Assembly: GCA_032164245.1 (NCBI GenBank)
Contig: JAVMKO010000006.1
Location: 1,999,001-2,063,000 of the forward strand
Origin: Sternotherus odoratus
Lineage: Eukaryota > Chordata > Testudines > Kinosternidae
Direction of reading: 5' to 3'
DNA: 64,000 nt
Below are positions 46,923 to 59,389 of this stretch, one piece after another; within the stretch, counting starts at the first letter, position 1; each line of letters opens with the position of its first letter. The notes below the pieces were generated by a model. That model saw nothing but the letters and a program-made list of their open reading frames with translations, was not told where the DNA came from and ran no database searches. A program made the translations under genes and the position numbers.

Positions 46923-47327
46923 GTGGACCAGCCCCGCACGGGCCCGGGCAGTACCTGGCCGGAAGCTCTGGCAGCGGAAGTCCCGCCCCCGCTGTACTGG
47001 GCATGCTCAGGCTGTATAAAGGGAAGGAGCTCGGCTCAGTCTAGGCGGGCAGCCGAAGGGGGAAGACGTGCCGGAGGAGCTCCCGCGGAAGCCCAGCCCC
47101 AGCCGGAACCTGCCCCTGCCCCGGAGCCTGCCGCTGACTGTAGCTGGCCGGGAGCCCCAGACTGGGACCAGCCGGAGGGGACGACGGACCCACCGACCCT
47201 CAGGGGATCAGCGACCAACCAGGAGACCCCGTCGCCGGACCTGGTAGGAACTGGCTCAGGGAGGGTGAGGGAATGGTACTGCCCACCTGAAGACACTCAG
47301 CATGTTGCAGTGGAACCTCCCCGCTGA
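46923..47327 (+). other. Open frame preserved between two LTR copies, 134 codons
   Basis: The frame is proline-, glutamate- and alanine-rich and ends with VREWYCPPEDTQHVAVEPPR. The LTR at 59365 has the same frame ending VREWYCPPEDTQRVAVGSPR and stopping at the matching TGA. The first ATG lies upstream of the TATA box, so an LTR transcript would not include it. A coding role would need splicing or another start. No protein family is recognised. It may be chance, because GC-rich DNA has few stops. Confidence 0.35.
47015..47020 (+). promoter_or_regulatory. TATA box of the 46914 LTR
   Basis: TATAAA in 'ggctgtataaagggaa' is matched at 59475-59480 in the sister copy, about 25-30 bp before a shared CTCAGTCT that is the likely start site. 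Confidence 0.7.
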
Positions 47328-47781
47328 GTGGGTGGCCAGGCAAAGGGCCGATAGGCCGCACTGCCCCGAGGCTTGGGGCAAACCCTGACTCTGGCCACTG
47401 GGCCACACTGCCCCGCAGCAAGGGGGTGAGGATTGACGGAGGCTGCTAGGCTCCGGCGCCCTGCGGCAAGGGCTGCTCTAAGGCCCTAGCCCCCAGGCCG
47501 CGCTGCCTCGACCCGGGGGTGTGAACTCTGACAAGACTAAATTCACTTCCTTTCTCTGGTTTCCTTTTTGGTTGGCGTAAGGAACTGTCCCACCATATGC
47601 ATCTGCCGAAGCTTTCTCCTCCAGACTGGCTATGCATAAAGGCTCCCTATCGACCCCCCCTCTGCCTAGTGTTCAAACTTTCATGCCCCGGTACCAGAGT
47701 TAACTGATCACACCAGATCTGACCTCGGCAGGTCTCACCAACCACGTCAATCAGCAGGACTCATCAGAAGAGCCTCGCGTC

Positions 47782-47996
47782 CTAATAATACTTAGCTCTT
47801 TTCATCCATAACTCTTGAAAAGCTTTACAGAGGGCAGCATCATTAACCCCGTTAACCCTGTTTAACAGATGGGGAAACTGAGGCACGAAGAGGCAAAGTG
47901 ACTTGCCCGAGGTCACTCAGCAGACCAGGAACAAAACCCAGATCTCCTGAGCCCAACGTGAGTGCTCTAAGCACTAGGCTACACTGTCTCCTTCTG
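47782..47996 (-). repeat. MIR element (CORE-SINE), minus orientation
   Basis: The plus strand holds the reversed MIR core: 'cagatggggaaactgaggca', 'aagtgacttgcccgaggtca', 'ctcagcagaccagga', then 'gtgctctaagcactaggcta' and 'cactgtctcc', which is the reversed tRNA-like head. It is nearly full length and unusually well kept for such an old family. Confidence 0.85.
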
Positions 47997-49665
47997 AATC
48001 CCGTGCGCTAGACTCTGGCATCTTGTTACTGTCCCGTCCCATAAGGCAGGGTGCAGAGACTACAGGGCTCAAGACCTCAGGCTGTTATGGACTGGGTTCC
48101 CTAACAACAGAAAGTATATTGTCTTAATGTGAAAACATCAGTGTCGTGAGCCAGGAGAAGTCCCTAGGGAGGGGCGGGGGGAGATTGGGTTTCTCTGTCT
48201 CACTATGTCTTTTCTATTTTCTCCTCTTTGTTTTAGGAACATCTCCCCCCCTACCTCCTCCAAACGGTAACAAGTTTTTATTCACACAATGGGACGCCCC
48301 AGAATTTGCATTAGTTCAAAGGAAAGCGCTGCAGCGAGCGCCACATTTTCAATCGAACCACATGAAAGAGCCAGAACTGCAGAGCAGAGCAGAGGAGAAG
48401 CTGGCTGTGGAAAAGGAGCGGTTGAATCTATAGAGGGTGAGTACAAAGCCGGAGAAGGGCATGTTGAAATCCTTTTCCTTTGCAAGCCCTCAGCAGGGTA
48501 ACCTCTAAAAATAACATGCCAGGGAAAGGGAGAGAGATTAATGGTTATTGTCTCATACAAATGGGCAATCAGGAAGAAAATAACTCAAGCCTTGTATCTA
48601 CATTTAATTGTAGGCTATACAAATCTACGCCTAACGATAGAGTGCAGGATTAAATAAGAGATTTGAGCCAAGGAAAGAAATATTTATCTACCTCAGCCAT
48701 TACGCCACGTGCAGCAGAAGGGACTAGCGCCCTGCTAGAAGAAAAGGGCATTTGGTTTTGTGCATTGCTGGAAGTGAGCCGAGCCCCTTACACCTGCACA
48801 ACAATGGTAAATCCCAGCCCCAAAGATTTGACAGTCTGGGGCCCGGGCCCTGTGTCAGAATCCACACATCAGCCCCACAGGAAGTCCCAGGCTCCCCGCA
48901 GGAGGGATCAGTGCACTAAACAGATATCCCAAAGCTGCAGGAGGAGGAGCAGGAATGTAGCACATTTCAATGCTTGTTTAGTCTCCTGACTAATGCAAAG
49001 AGATATTCAACTCTTACCTATGGATTTTGGGGGGGTTAATTGTCTCTTTTTTAAAGAGGAGAGAGACTCTTCAAGCAATGGCTGTATTTAGGGAAATAGT
49101 CAAATGCACATGAAGAAAGTTGGACATCTTTCATCTTAAGAAGCGCTGGGTGGGAAGCAGTTTTCTGGCCCTGCAAGAATTTTTGAGTTTTTAAAACTTG
49201 TCCCCATCCCAAACTGGGATGAAAAGTCAGAATCTGGAACATTTTTGCAAACAAATAATCTGGAAAAAAAAGTCGGATCAGATCAAAATGTTTCATCTCC
49301 ATAATTTCCAAATGTCGCACTTTAACTTTCTTTAAACTAACAAGTTAAAAAAAAATCATGTCACTCCAATTTGGGAAGCCTGAGTCACATTTCTAGGCTT
49401 CTCTCTGCAACTGAGGGCTAGAAATGTCCCGTTTTTAAAAAAAAATGGAAGCAGAGATTCTGGTGTGGTCACATGATTCTAGGAGCTGGAGCTTTAAGAA
49501 ACACCCTCAACATCATAAGATTCAATGTAAAATGGTGAGAGTTGGCAACAGAGCGTTAATCATGCCTTTTGTGCTAATCAGAACAGGAGCCGATGACAAT
49601 TAGCACCCTAGTCACAAAGTAAATAGATTATGTGGGAAATCCCCCATGCTTAACAATCCGTCCCA
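47997..49665. other. Mostly unique sequence
   Basis: No repeat of note. A possible 30-bp microexon (48237-48266) is the only candidate signal. It has a long pyrimidine tract ending in ttttag before it and ACG|gtaaca after it, but it has no family match. Confidence 0.4.
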
Positions 49666-49795
49666 CCTTGTATTTGGGTTAGACACTTGGTGACCTTCCC
49701 CAGCTCTGTGAAGTGCGAAAGCTCGTCTCTCTCATCAGCAGAGGTTGGTCCAATAAAAGATATTCCCTCGCCCAGCTGGTCTCTCTTAAAGCCAA
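49666..49795 (+). mobile_element. Repeat with hammerhead-like GAAA segment (second type)
   Basis: 'gcgaaagctcgtctctctca' followed by 'gaggttggtccaataaaaga' and 'tattccctcgcccag' is a repeat type common in reptiles and other vertebrates. In better copies a CTGAAGA core and stem precede GAAA. Here GAAA is at 49717-49720 but the core and stem II are decayed. The link to Penelope-like elements is inferred. Confidence 0.5.
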
Positions 49796-49857
49796 TAGTC
49801 ACGCCAGGAGGACGGCATGGTCTGCCGTAGGTTGTAGAGGTAAATGAGCGAGACCGC

Positions 49858-50125
49858 ACATAGGCCAGGTCTACACTCCAGACTCTATCGTATACTACGT
49901 TGCTCAGGGGAATCCACACCCTACAGCGATGTAGTTACACTGACCTGACCCCGAGTGCAGCAGTCGTCTCCTCGGTGGGAGAGCTTCTCCTGTTGGCAGA
50001 GCTACCATCTCTGGCGGAGGTGGATTAGCGACACCAAAAGGAGACGTTCTCCCGACAGCGAAGGAGCCTCTTCACTGGAGTGCTGCGGCTGCGTAGCCCT
50101 GCCTTTAGTCATAGGAACCCTGAAG
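49858..50125 (+). mobile_element. DNA-transposon-type MITE (turtle 'gtctacact' family)
   Basis: It starts with 'taggccaggtctacact', then 'ttgctcaggggaatccacac', 'gtgggagagcttctcctgtt', 'ggcggaggtggattagcgac' and 'agtgctgcggctgcg'. These blocks, many of them self-complementary, belong to a highly palindromic turtle MITE. The right end could not be fixed and no target duplication is clear. Confidence 0.6.
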
Positions 50126-51148
50126 GACGTGCATGGGCTAGCGTCTAAGAGGACAGTGTGCTGAACAAGTCTCTCCCGGCACATCTGCACCATCTCAGGC
50201 ACCCCAGAGAGCATTCGGACACAATGCACTCCGCACCTACCGAGGCAGGGGGCTACATTGTGGCAGAAAATGCAGGGAGCTGAGGAGGCTGCTGGGGGTC
50301 AGAGGTAGGGTAACAAATGGGGCATGAGATAGAGCAAAGGGATGAAGAGAGCTAATATATTGGGGGAGGGGAGGCGGTGCCTCCAGGAGTTGAGCACAGG
50401 GTGGGGTGAGCCCCGTGCATTGCCTTCAGCTTACAGATCTGTAGTGCGGGGTAATCATTCATTTCCAGCAAGGGTTTCTCCTCATTTTCTCCTGTGTCGA
50501 CTGTGCTATCGCATTCTTTCTTGCTCCTCTCCTGCTCAGCCTGGAACAAATGAGTATGAAACCAACCTACTTCACTGCAACGCTCCTTCAGGCCAGCCAG
50601 CTCGGCACCATGTTGCTGCCACCAACCAATCCAACATCTCCTCCTAATTAATACGTGAAATCTCTGGCTACCTTGGCTTCCTCGGTCTCTTCTCAGAAGT
50701 ATTCCCTGCTCTTGCTGGTGTCAATGGTTCATGCCCATACCAAGGACAGTCTTAAAACTGGAGTTTTGTTCCACTTTAAATGAAAAAACAATGACCAAAA
50801 ACTAACCAAATGCTCCCAGCTTCCGTTGTTACTAATACACACAACTGAGCAGCTGCAACTGGACCTATCCCCGTTGACTCCTCAGCAGACCTTCAGTCCT
50901 TAAAGGCACAGGGTGAAGGTAATTCTAACCCCGACATTCCCTTCTGAGAGCTGCATCAAGAATAAGCAAATTGTCTTTATTGCCTCTGCGTCTGAATTAT
51001 AGTGCAGCCTGAATGGGGAGTTAATTTGTAGGCAAAATTATAGGACAATTGCCTCTAGCAGTAAAATGTTTTCCTGTAATTACGGGGGAGTAAATCACTT
51101 TGTATCTGAGCAGGCAGGTCCCCAGGCTCTGTTGTGTTGTCTTGCTAG

Positions 51149-51235
51149 GGTTTGGCTCAAGCAGGATTGAGGATTTCTAGGATTAAAGATGTGTCTAAAA
51201 AAGCAGCAGAAGGAAAGAACAAGGACATCTCCCTG
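51149..51235 (+). other. Candidate exon, 87 bp, phase 0
   Basis: A pyrimidine-rich acceptor (tgttgtcttgctag) lies directly before and a strong donor (CTG|gtaagc) directly after. The segment is 29 codons long with one frame open (it includes RISRIKDVSKKAAEGKNKD) and the other two closed. No protein is recognised. The basic, charged peptide does not identify a domain, so a non-coding exon or chance is equally possible. Confidence 0.3.
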
Positions 51236-51667
51236 GTAAGCTGGCTTTCTGTAAGGGACGGGGCATGCCAGGGGGATAGTAGTTTACAGTTCAAGGGACT
51301 GAGCCAATACCCACTGGAGTCCTTGGAAGTCTTTCCATTGGGAATGTAGCACACGTCCTGGGACCATGTACGCCATAAGAACAGATGCGGGGCTGAGATG
51401 AGATGCACCAGGCGCTGGTGGGATGACGCTTGCCCTGAGACAGGAGAGTTATGCAGTGTGGCATTGCATTGTCTGCTGCACTGAGGGCAGACATGACCAT
51501 GGCTGGTGTGAGCCCCCGGGGCTTCGCAGCTCAGTAATCCTAGTGTTTGTCCCGCTGAGAGGCCTGGCCCTTCAGTAATTACAGACTGAACGTTTACGTA
51601 GCCATTGGCATCTTCCAGACACTTTAAGCATTAACGAGGAGTCCTCGCTGCAGCTCTCTGACACTGA

Positions 51668-51725
51668 GGTAGGCAGGTACCATCCCCATTTTATACCAGA
51701 GATGATCAAAGGAGAGAGGTGCGGG
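51668..51725 (-). repeat. MIR-like relic (weak)
   Basis: 'gaggtaggcaggtaccatcc' and 'ccattttataccagagatga' resemble the reversed MIR core, but the tRNA-like end is missing. Confidence 0.4.
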
Positions 51726-52914
51726 GATGTCCAAGATCTCCGTGTGCTGAAGTCTCAGCTCAGGCAAAGGGCTCTCAGCTGACATCTAGCGGAACCTGGG
51801 AGGTGCGAAGTCTCTGCCTTCTGGGCAGGGTGGGAACAATGATTCTAAAACGTTGCATGTGGTACTTGTAAAGGGAAGTGCAGGTGTGGAACAGTCTTGT
51901 GTGTCGTGCCAGCTACAAAGGAGGCATTTGCCACTACAGAAATCACTGACCCATTCAGCCCATTCTTAGGAGTTTCATCATAAATGTTTTATCATGTCAA
52001 AGCATGAAATATTTATACCACATCATTTCTAGTTCCTGCCAATAACAGTGGATACCAAATAAGCTCTATCTAGCTCTCTGCTGTACATGTTTATACATTG
52101 TGCACTGTGTGTGTTTATCTTCTTAAATGACTAGTAACTGCCTTTTCCCTACTCTACTATATTACAGTAGAGGCACTTGCTGGATGTCTAGTAGCCATGT
52201 GACTAACATGGTTATTAATGAGATTCCAGGGCACTTATTTAGATGGTAAGATGCACAACGTCATGGGCTGCATGTTCCTCTGAGCTTGACAAAGCTTTGA
52301 AGACTCTTCCAATACTCAACAAATCAGTAACAAAATGTTTTCCAATTTACCTCATGTGGTGAATGCCACACACAGTACAGCGGAAAGCCAGGTGTCCTGG
52401 GCGCAAATGCCGGCAGCATCCGCTTGCCTATGCAGTTTGCAATGGTGATTTTTTGCGTGTGTCAGTTACATATATCTGTTTGTTGTCTCACAAAGAAAAT
52501 GCTTAACAGGGGACCTGATCTAATAGGATCTGATCATGACTCTTTGGTCTTAAAGTGCTGAAGAAATTCAGCCTATGCGTGCCAAAATGCTGTAGTTACT
52601 TGAAATTATTTTGCGGTTAGGCAAAAGGTTGCTTTACCAGCATGAGGGGGGAAGGATTTTCCTGAGAGCTTTCCTGTACCTTTAGAGAGGAGGTTAAATT
52701 GGGCCTGGCAATTGTGTGCAGAGAGGGATCCCAGGGGTAACAATACTCAGAGGGGAAATCTGAAAGAATGCCCTTGCTGTGGGTCCTAATCTCACAGAGC
52801 CCCCATAAGTAAAAATGGCAGGCGTTTGGGCCTCAACGTTACGCACATGAACACATTTAAAACCGTAGGCTAGCTATTCAGCCAGAGGACGCTGAGGCAG
52901 GGTGGCTGAGGGAA

Positions 52915-53022
52915 AGTATCCCTTACAGTTACACTGCTTCTGTATCTGAGATACTGAGAGTATCCCTTACAGTTACACTGCTTCTGTATCTGAGATACTG
53001 AGAGTATCCCTTACAGTTACCC
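52915..53022. repeat. 44-bp tandem repeat, about 2.5 copies
   Basis: Units starting at 52915, 52959 and 53003 are virtually identical (agtatcccttacagttacac...). The third is cut after about 20 bp. The identity shows a recent duplication. It also explains the minus-strand open frame here. Confidence 0.95.
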
Positions 53023-56008
53023 TGAGAGAAGAAGTTGGGGTCAACAGTGCCGCTTCTGTACTTTGATGACATATTTAAGTGTGGCGAGGCTAGCAGTGCC
53101 AAATGTCTTCCTGCACACTGCAGCTGGAGACAAAGGCTTTGAAAATCATCAACAGCATCCCGGGAACATCTTTCACCAGCATCACAATAAGCATAAAAAT
53201 ATGATCTTAGAAATTGGGTCCTCACTCTGCTGTCCATCCTGCAGGAATGTTCAGAATCGGCCATTTTCCTGCTGGTGAATGTAGGACAAGCACCACTGCC
53301 CTCGTATCCCTGGTACCAGCAGGCCGGAGAAAAGAGACAATGGGTCCCCTTCTCAGAAACAATACGGGTGCTTGGAGAAAATGGCTGTATTAGGAGGATT
53401 ATGGCTTAGCTGACGCACGGTATTGCTTTGAATAGTCTTAGTAAATCCTACAAAATGAAGTCCAAATTAAATCTCCACAAGGTGGAACCACCTCTGACGT
53501 TATCAAATGGGACATGCAGAGAAGTAAATTTGTCATCTTGGAGGGACAGGGGTTTTTGTACCAAGCATTTCAATGCCAGGACAAGCCAGTCAGATGAAAG
53601 TTGGCTTTGTTTGGCTTCCTGCATGACCTGCAGTCAGGAGATAACCCCACAGAGGTGTGCAAACAAATTAGCCCCTCTGGGGGAAAAATGGGTTTTGTAA
53701 CAAAAACCTATTGATCACTGCAGGTGGTGGTCACGAACAGACAGTTGGACTGCGCCAACATGGACTGGCATGTGGCATACTTGGATCAAGAAAACTGCAG
53801 GTCATCGTATCGTCAGCCAAAACAATGTCCAGAAAGTTAATATGTAAAAATGAAACAGCAACTAAATGTCCATCTTCAAATTAGCGTTGTTGGTCTTTGT
53901 ACTTTGCAAAAGCTCAAGAAGATCTGGGAGAAGAGGCATCCCGGGCTGTCTGTCTGGAAATGCTCAGGACGTTACGTTAATTTGCTTGGGAAGGACATTT
54001 ATCTGTTCATTAAATTAGCCAAGGCAGATTTGCCTCAGATACCACATCAAGTTAGTCTCTCCCTGTATTCATTACTCGCTGCATGAAAACGGGCTTTTCA
54101 ACATCTGTTTCTGATTCTTCTTCTTACTTAATCTGCATTAATGTCCTTTTGGTCTATTGTTTGTGCTTCACTAAAAATTATTTAAGAAAGTTCTTGACAC
54201 TGTCACTTGCTGTGTTCCAGTCTCTCTGTTCAATAGCGTCATTCTACATTGGCACAGGGGACTCTGACCCTCCCTTCCTCTAGGCAGAGTCCAGCAGGCC
54301 TCAGCACGAGCATCGACCTTTCATCTAGCGCTGCTAAGCACCCTTCCTGAAGGGAGTCCATGGTAAATACTAGACTTTGCTCTCAGCTCCCCATGCTACC
54401 AGCTGCTCTGCTCAGGCAAACCCTTGCACCGCTGAAGGCACAGGGGTGCCACTGGCAGGACCCTGCCATCATCTGCAGTCTGCAGGGTGGTGGGGGCACA
54501 GCCAGCTGTTTCCATTAATCATGGGTGTGTGCTGACCTCCAAAGAGATGGAGGTACAGATGCCAAAGCACAGTGATACAGCTGTCTGCCCACCTTCCATG
54601 CAGCGCATCCTGGCTCATCGCCTTTAGTGGCACTGCATAGTACAACATCTACCATCTGAGCTAACACCTACTTAAAGCCCTTCTTCAATAGTGAAGAGCT
54701 TTGTAGAGGAGCTCTGGATTTCTGCAGGAAAGCTTGTGCAACTCTCTCTCACCCAACAGGTATTTAAGGTGTTGTTATGAAGGGTTTTGTTATGGAGCAT
54801 AGAGGTAGGTTTGGTAATTACAGTTAATTCAGGTACAGAGGCTGAGATGTTTGCATAGAAAGCACTCTGTGAAAATATTGGTTTTTATTCTATGGCGATT
54901 GACCAACAGACTTGACCCACCCATGCAGCATACATATAGAACGGAAAACAGTGCAAATAGACCAGCTTGCACAAACACCGCCAGGAAATGGTCTGGATAA
55001 AATTAAGGTCTTTGATTTTAAAGATAGGAAAGAGTATGAATAAATAACACCAGATCACACTAGAAAGCAAACAACTCTCAAATATCTTTCGTGACACACC
55101 TCTGGATTGCTTTTTGCCTTTCTCCTCGTCTTGTGTCCATGTCTTTGATGGCCTAAACTGCGTACTGGAAATATTCCTCTCTTTCATTGGGAGGGGAGAT
55201 TGTATGGAGTGAAACAATAGATTGCTCCCTTGTAATTCGATTTGAAAATATGGAAAATGGCTAGGAAAAAGCACAGCTGGGAGGTTCTTTTTAAAGGCTC
55301 GTACTTACTTCTTGGAAAGGGGCTTTATTTCTTAGTTCATACAAGACTTATTAACTGAGCTTTTCTCTGACATAGGATTTTGTCACTTTGCCTTCAGAAA
55401 TCCATCATTGCAATTCAGACTCAGGCTACACATGCATCCAGTAAGTCCTTTGCCCCTGATCACTGAGTGTTTGCTGACACTAGAGAGTAGCTTTACCATT
55501 TCCTCATGTCACACATCGTTCTAAAGAGCCATTCAAACCAAGAACTTGTCACTCTGTCTGTAGCTTCCATACTGGAACCCCTGCCAGGTTCCATCTATTA
55601 TATAATTTTATAGGGTGGAAAAATGGGAACAATTGATTTATGAACATTTCCCCATCAGCGCTAAGTTGTATTCGGTGGTAGTGATGCCAGACTCAGCAAT
55701 TCCAGCACATCTCGTTTGGCCTATCGATTGTTAAATGTGGGGACAGAAGAGACCAGAACGCTGGAGTTAAAACACTGGGTGAAATTGTCCACAGAGATCA
55801 TGGCGGATCAGCAAAATGCCAGGACCGCTACTGATAATTATGCTTATCGCCAAAAGCAGCTAAATCGGTAGATCTTAGCAGGCCGCTACAAGAGCCTTAG
55901 CATAACTAAGCAAGCAGCCAGGCAGGGGACGGGGGAGCCTGACCCTGTCTCTCCTGATAAGGTCTCCGTTGAAACTGCTGAGGTGTGCGTTTTAGAAAAA
56001 CAGGAAGC
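53023..56008. other. Unique sequence, no gene recognised
   Basis: Three kb of mixed composition. Open frames of up to 129 codons, such as 54885-55274 minus, have no domain and no start context worth reporting. Confidence 0.45.
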
Positions 56009-56013
56009 TTGTC

Positions 56014-56661
56014 TGTAGTGATGCGATGACTCACCGCTGCGGCGCCTCCTGATGGTTGTCCAGGAATTCGTTCTTCAGCAGCTCCGGAGCGCCCTCTGCA
56101 GGCTGGTGTCTTGCCTGCCACTGGCCCCCGTGTCCCTCCCGGACCCAGGTGCCCCTTATCCAGGGTAGCTGCTCCCTTGCAATACCTCCACACTCTGCCT
56201 CTGGGTCTCCCCCCCTGGGGAACCTGCAACCCTCTAATACCCACCTTGCCTCAGTCCGTGGTTACTGCCAGTCAGCAACAAGCCCCCGCTCTCTGGGGCA
56301 GACTGCAGTGTAAGAGCCACTCATCATAAGCAAGGGGGGTTTGGACCTGCTGCCTTTCCCTGCAGCCCAGGACCTTTTCAGGCCTTCCAATCAGGCCGCA
56401 GCCTGGGAGGTCACCAGGCCTGAGCTCCACAGCTCAGCCTGCCCCTTCCCCAGCACTGCTCCACCCTCAGTGCTCTTAGCTTTCAGGCTACTAGGTCCAT
56501 CTCCCTCCAATGCTAGAGGGAGACTATCCTAGCTCTGAACTCTTAGCCCTTTTATAAAGGCCAACTGGGCTCTGACTGAGCTGGCCACAGCTGTGGCCAG
56601 CCACATCCTCAGTTGCCTGGTCCAACCCCTTCCGTGCTGGAGTGGGTGACCGCCCGCTACA
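56014..56661 (-). mobile_element. Older solo LTR of the 14092 family
   Basis: It matches 14092-14791 block by block in the same orientation: 'gactcaccgctgcggcgcct', 'gagcgccctctgcaggctg', 'ggcccccgtgtccctcccgg' and 'cggactg/cagactgcagt'. A TATA-like tttataaa lies at 56551-56558. Ends are TGTAGT... and ...CCGCTACA on the plus strand. The flanks ttgtc and ctgcc agree at 3 of 5 bases, consistent with an older insertion. Confidence 0.8.
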
Positions 56662-57061
56662 CTGCCCTTTGGGATGTGCTTATAGAGCCCTCAACACACG
56701 GGCTCTGCAAAAACACAACTAATTAACAATTTGAGGAACCCTCTTGCATAAACTTTGAAGTCATTTGCTTAACAAGAGTATTCATTGACATGTTATTGTT
56801 ACACTAACTCAATAAATGAGATAAAATATGGGGTAGGTGGACTCTTCAGGAACACTTGATGGACATATCGTTGGGTCCCCAAAAACTGCTGAACGACTGG
56901 CCATTCGAAGACCGCTCCAGACTTTGGTAATATTGATTTTGGGAGGTGTTTTACTAACCTGTTGTGATGTGTGTAAACTGACTAAATAAAGTGAATAAAG
57001 CTTGTGACTAAATAAAGTGAAAGCACTCTTGTAGTGTGCGGTTTGGGCCAGTCATCTATCG

Positions 57062-57399
57062 CAGTGGTCCCCAACCTTTTTATCCACGCGGACCGGTCAA
57101 CGTTGCACAATTTTACTGCGGCCCGGAGGGGGGGGGGGGGGGCTTATACTAATGAGAGCCGCGACCCCTTTTTAGTTTTTCCCTCGGCGCGGCGGACCCT
57201 TGTATGTCTGCCGAGAAGCCGCCGAATACATTATCTCCGATGCGGAATTAATGTCGGCGTCCGCGACCCGCTCGTATGTCCGCCGAAAAGCCGCCGAATA
57301 TATTAACTCCGATGAGGAAGTGATCACGGCGGCCGCGGCCCGGTACCAATTCATCCACGGACCGGTACCGGTCCGCGGCCCGGGGGTTGGGGACCACTG
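57062..57399. mobile_element. hAT MITE, 338 bp, perfect 8-bp duplication (atctatcg)
   Basis: The ends CAGTGGTCCCCAACC and, reversed, CAGTGGTCCCCAACC are exact inverted repeats. atctatcg flanks both sides (57054-57061, 57400-57407). Inside, 'ccgccgaataca' and 'ccgccgaatata' words repeat with about 90 bp spacing. A G-run of about 14 lies at 57129-57142. No transposase is encoded. The perfect ends imply fairly recent movement. Confidence 0.95.
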
Positions 57400-57407
57400 A
57401 TCTATCG

Positions 57408-58488
57408 GATAGGACACCCGTGTCTCCATTGATTGATTTCCTGCTACTGCCTCACCACGAGTAATCATTACCAAGACCTTTAGGTTTTTAGAACTACTGT
57501 AACCTAATGGCTTCCTGTGTAATGCCGGAGGTGAGAGTACATGGTGAGACTGGTCCCACCTGGCATGAAGGTGGAAGAATCTTGATTATAACTCTTGCTT
57601 TTATCTATTTGTAAGAGCTCATTGGGGTGGGAGGTTTTTTTGTTCCCCAGAGTAACAAGGATTGACATCCAACCATAGCCTTGAGCCATCACTCTGGTAA
57701 CTCCAAAAAGAGCGTGCTCACAAATTATATTAGAGCAGTGAAGTATTGACGGGAAATAGCTACACACCATAGCTTGTCACATTAGCATAAGCTCCTCCAT
57801 ATGGCTGTTTCAGTGCAGAGCTCCATTCTTCAAAGCTTCGTGAGACAAATGAGCTAAAGGCTGGCTCAAAACAGAAAGTGAGGTTGATTTACATTCTCCT
57901 TGCACAGTGGTGCTGCAGAAATTCTGTTACATAATCAAAACTCTCAGAAGAAACCACCAGGGGAACCAGCTCAGTGATGATTAGATATGTTTGAGGCAGG
58001 TACTTTTGCTAATAAAATCTGTAAAGTTTTAAATTCAGGAATATTTTTAAAAGTTTCCTCCCCACAAGACATCTGTCCTGTAAAAGGTCCTACTGTTAGT
58101 CTAAAGACCTGGGACATCAGGGAGGATAAACAAGAGTTTGCAGTGAACGATCAAAGCCGTGAATGAGATGACAGGCCTAGCAGTACGATGCGATCGACTA
58201 CACATCAAAGGTAACAATCAGCGTTCCCTGCTACGAGGAAGAGCTGCTGTCAAGGAAATAGCTGGCTTGCATTTTGTGCAGATGTTGTATTGGAATGACA
58301 AGGTCACCATCCACTTCCCTCTTCAGACACCTTGTCTTTGCTGAGGCATGTATTACTACACTCCCTATGGACCAGGAACCTTGATAATCCCCTGGGTCCG
58401 TTCAGATAACAGAGGGAGATGGCAAAAACAGCTCTTCCGCTGCTAGTGAAGAAGGTAAAATACTCATAGCTTAGTCTGAATGTCCAAC
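57408..58488. other. Unique sequence, no feature recognised
   Basis: No repeat or gene is supported. Confidence 0.5.
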
Positions 58489-58862
58489 TGTCATGACTCA
58501 CAGGTCATGAACTGGGGTCCACCGGAGCAGCCACATGCCAACTCTGGCAGCCTGCTGACAACAGCTTACCTTGTACCCATGAAGCCCAACACCAGTGTGA
58601 GGTCCCACCCCTCACATCCTATTGGCAGCGTCCCAGAGCAGCTGATTGGCCATCTGGCCCTACTTAAGCCAGCAGCAGGAACAGGAAGCTGTCTGAACAA
58701 CTAGGCTCTGCATTGCTTTTGGCCCTGCCCTCTGATTTAGTGGTTCTGATCTCCAGTTTGTCTCCTGCTTCTGATCACCTGGTATCCTGACCCAGCTGAC
58801 TCTTGACTCCTGTCTTGCAGGTGTGGACTCTGACTCTAACCACTAGGTCTGACTGTGGCACA
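58489..58862 (+). mobile_element. Possible gypsy-type LTR
   Basis: TGTCATGACTCACAGG begins and ACTGTGGCACA ends the segment. CTATTGGCAG and CTTAAGCC could be the promoter boxes. The 3' part repeats 'gact(c)ctg' words seen in gypsy LTRs of turtles. No duplication of the flanks is visible. Confidence 0.4.
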
Positions 58863-59389
58863 GATTCACAAACAGGGGGTTACTGGCGGCACTCATCCAT
58901 ATGCCAGGTGGCACGTGCATTCATTCAGATACACGTATGGATCCGACATGCGAACGAAATATCTTTAAAAACTAGACTTTTCAATAGAAAATTCACTCCA
59001 GAGAATTCGGGCTGCAGGGAGCAGGGTTCAGTGTATAAACGCAATGGGACTGGTGCATCTGCAACAAAGGGCAGAACCTGGCTCATGGTATGTTCCTATT
59101 GCAGCTCAGACTATTGGTGCCAAGCCCAAGTCTTCAGTGATCGTGAGTCAGGTACCCCCAAAATTATGAGCTTGGCTTTAAAAGTGCAAGATTGAAAAAT
59201 AATAATAATGCAGCCTGAGGCTCTCTCGCTCTCTCTTTTCCTTCGGTTTTCTCAGTCTTTGGGAAGTTGCGGGGGGTGGGGGAGCACATCTCAAGCTGTG
59301 ACCAGACAGCTGTCTTCACTACGGCGGGGAGGGATCGATGTTTTGGCGGTCGATTTATCGCATCTGTGACGGGGCGGACCGGCCCCGCA

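Larger units (their letters stand above)
46914..47533 (+). mobile_element. Solo LTR, 620 bp, perfect 5-bp duplication (agact), short-array form
   Basis: It begins TGTGACGGGGTGGACC, ends GTGAACTCTGACA and is flanked by agact on both sides (46909-46913, 47534-47538). A TATA box at 47015-47020 follows about 100 bp of U3. A splice-donor-like ctggtaggaa lies near 47239. About four degenerate 47-bp units (47350-47533) form the 3' end. It is the same family as 59365-60727, which has nineteen units. An open frame runs from inside U3 to a TGA at about 47325, just before the array. Confidence 0.9.
50126..52914. other. Mostly unique sequence with one candidate exon and a MIR-like relic
   Basis: Apart from the possible exon at 51149-51235 and a faint MIR-like run at 51668-51725, no feature is supported in this 2.8 kb. 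Confidence 0.4.
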
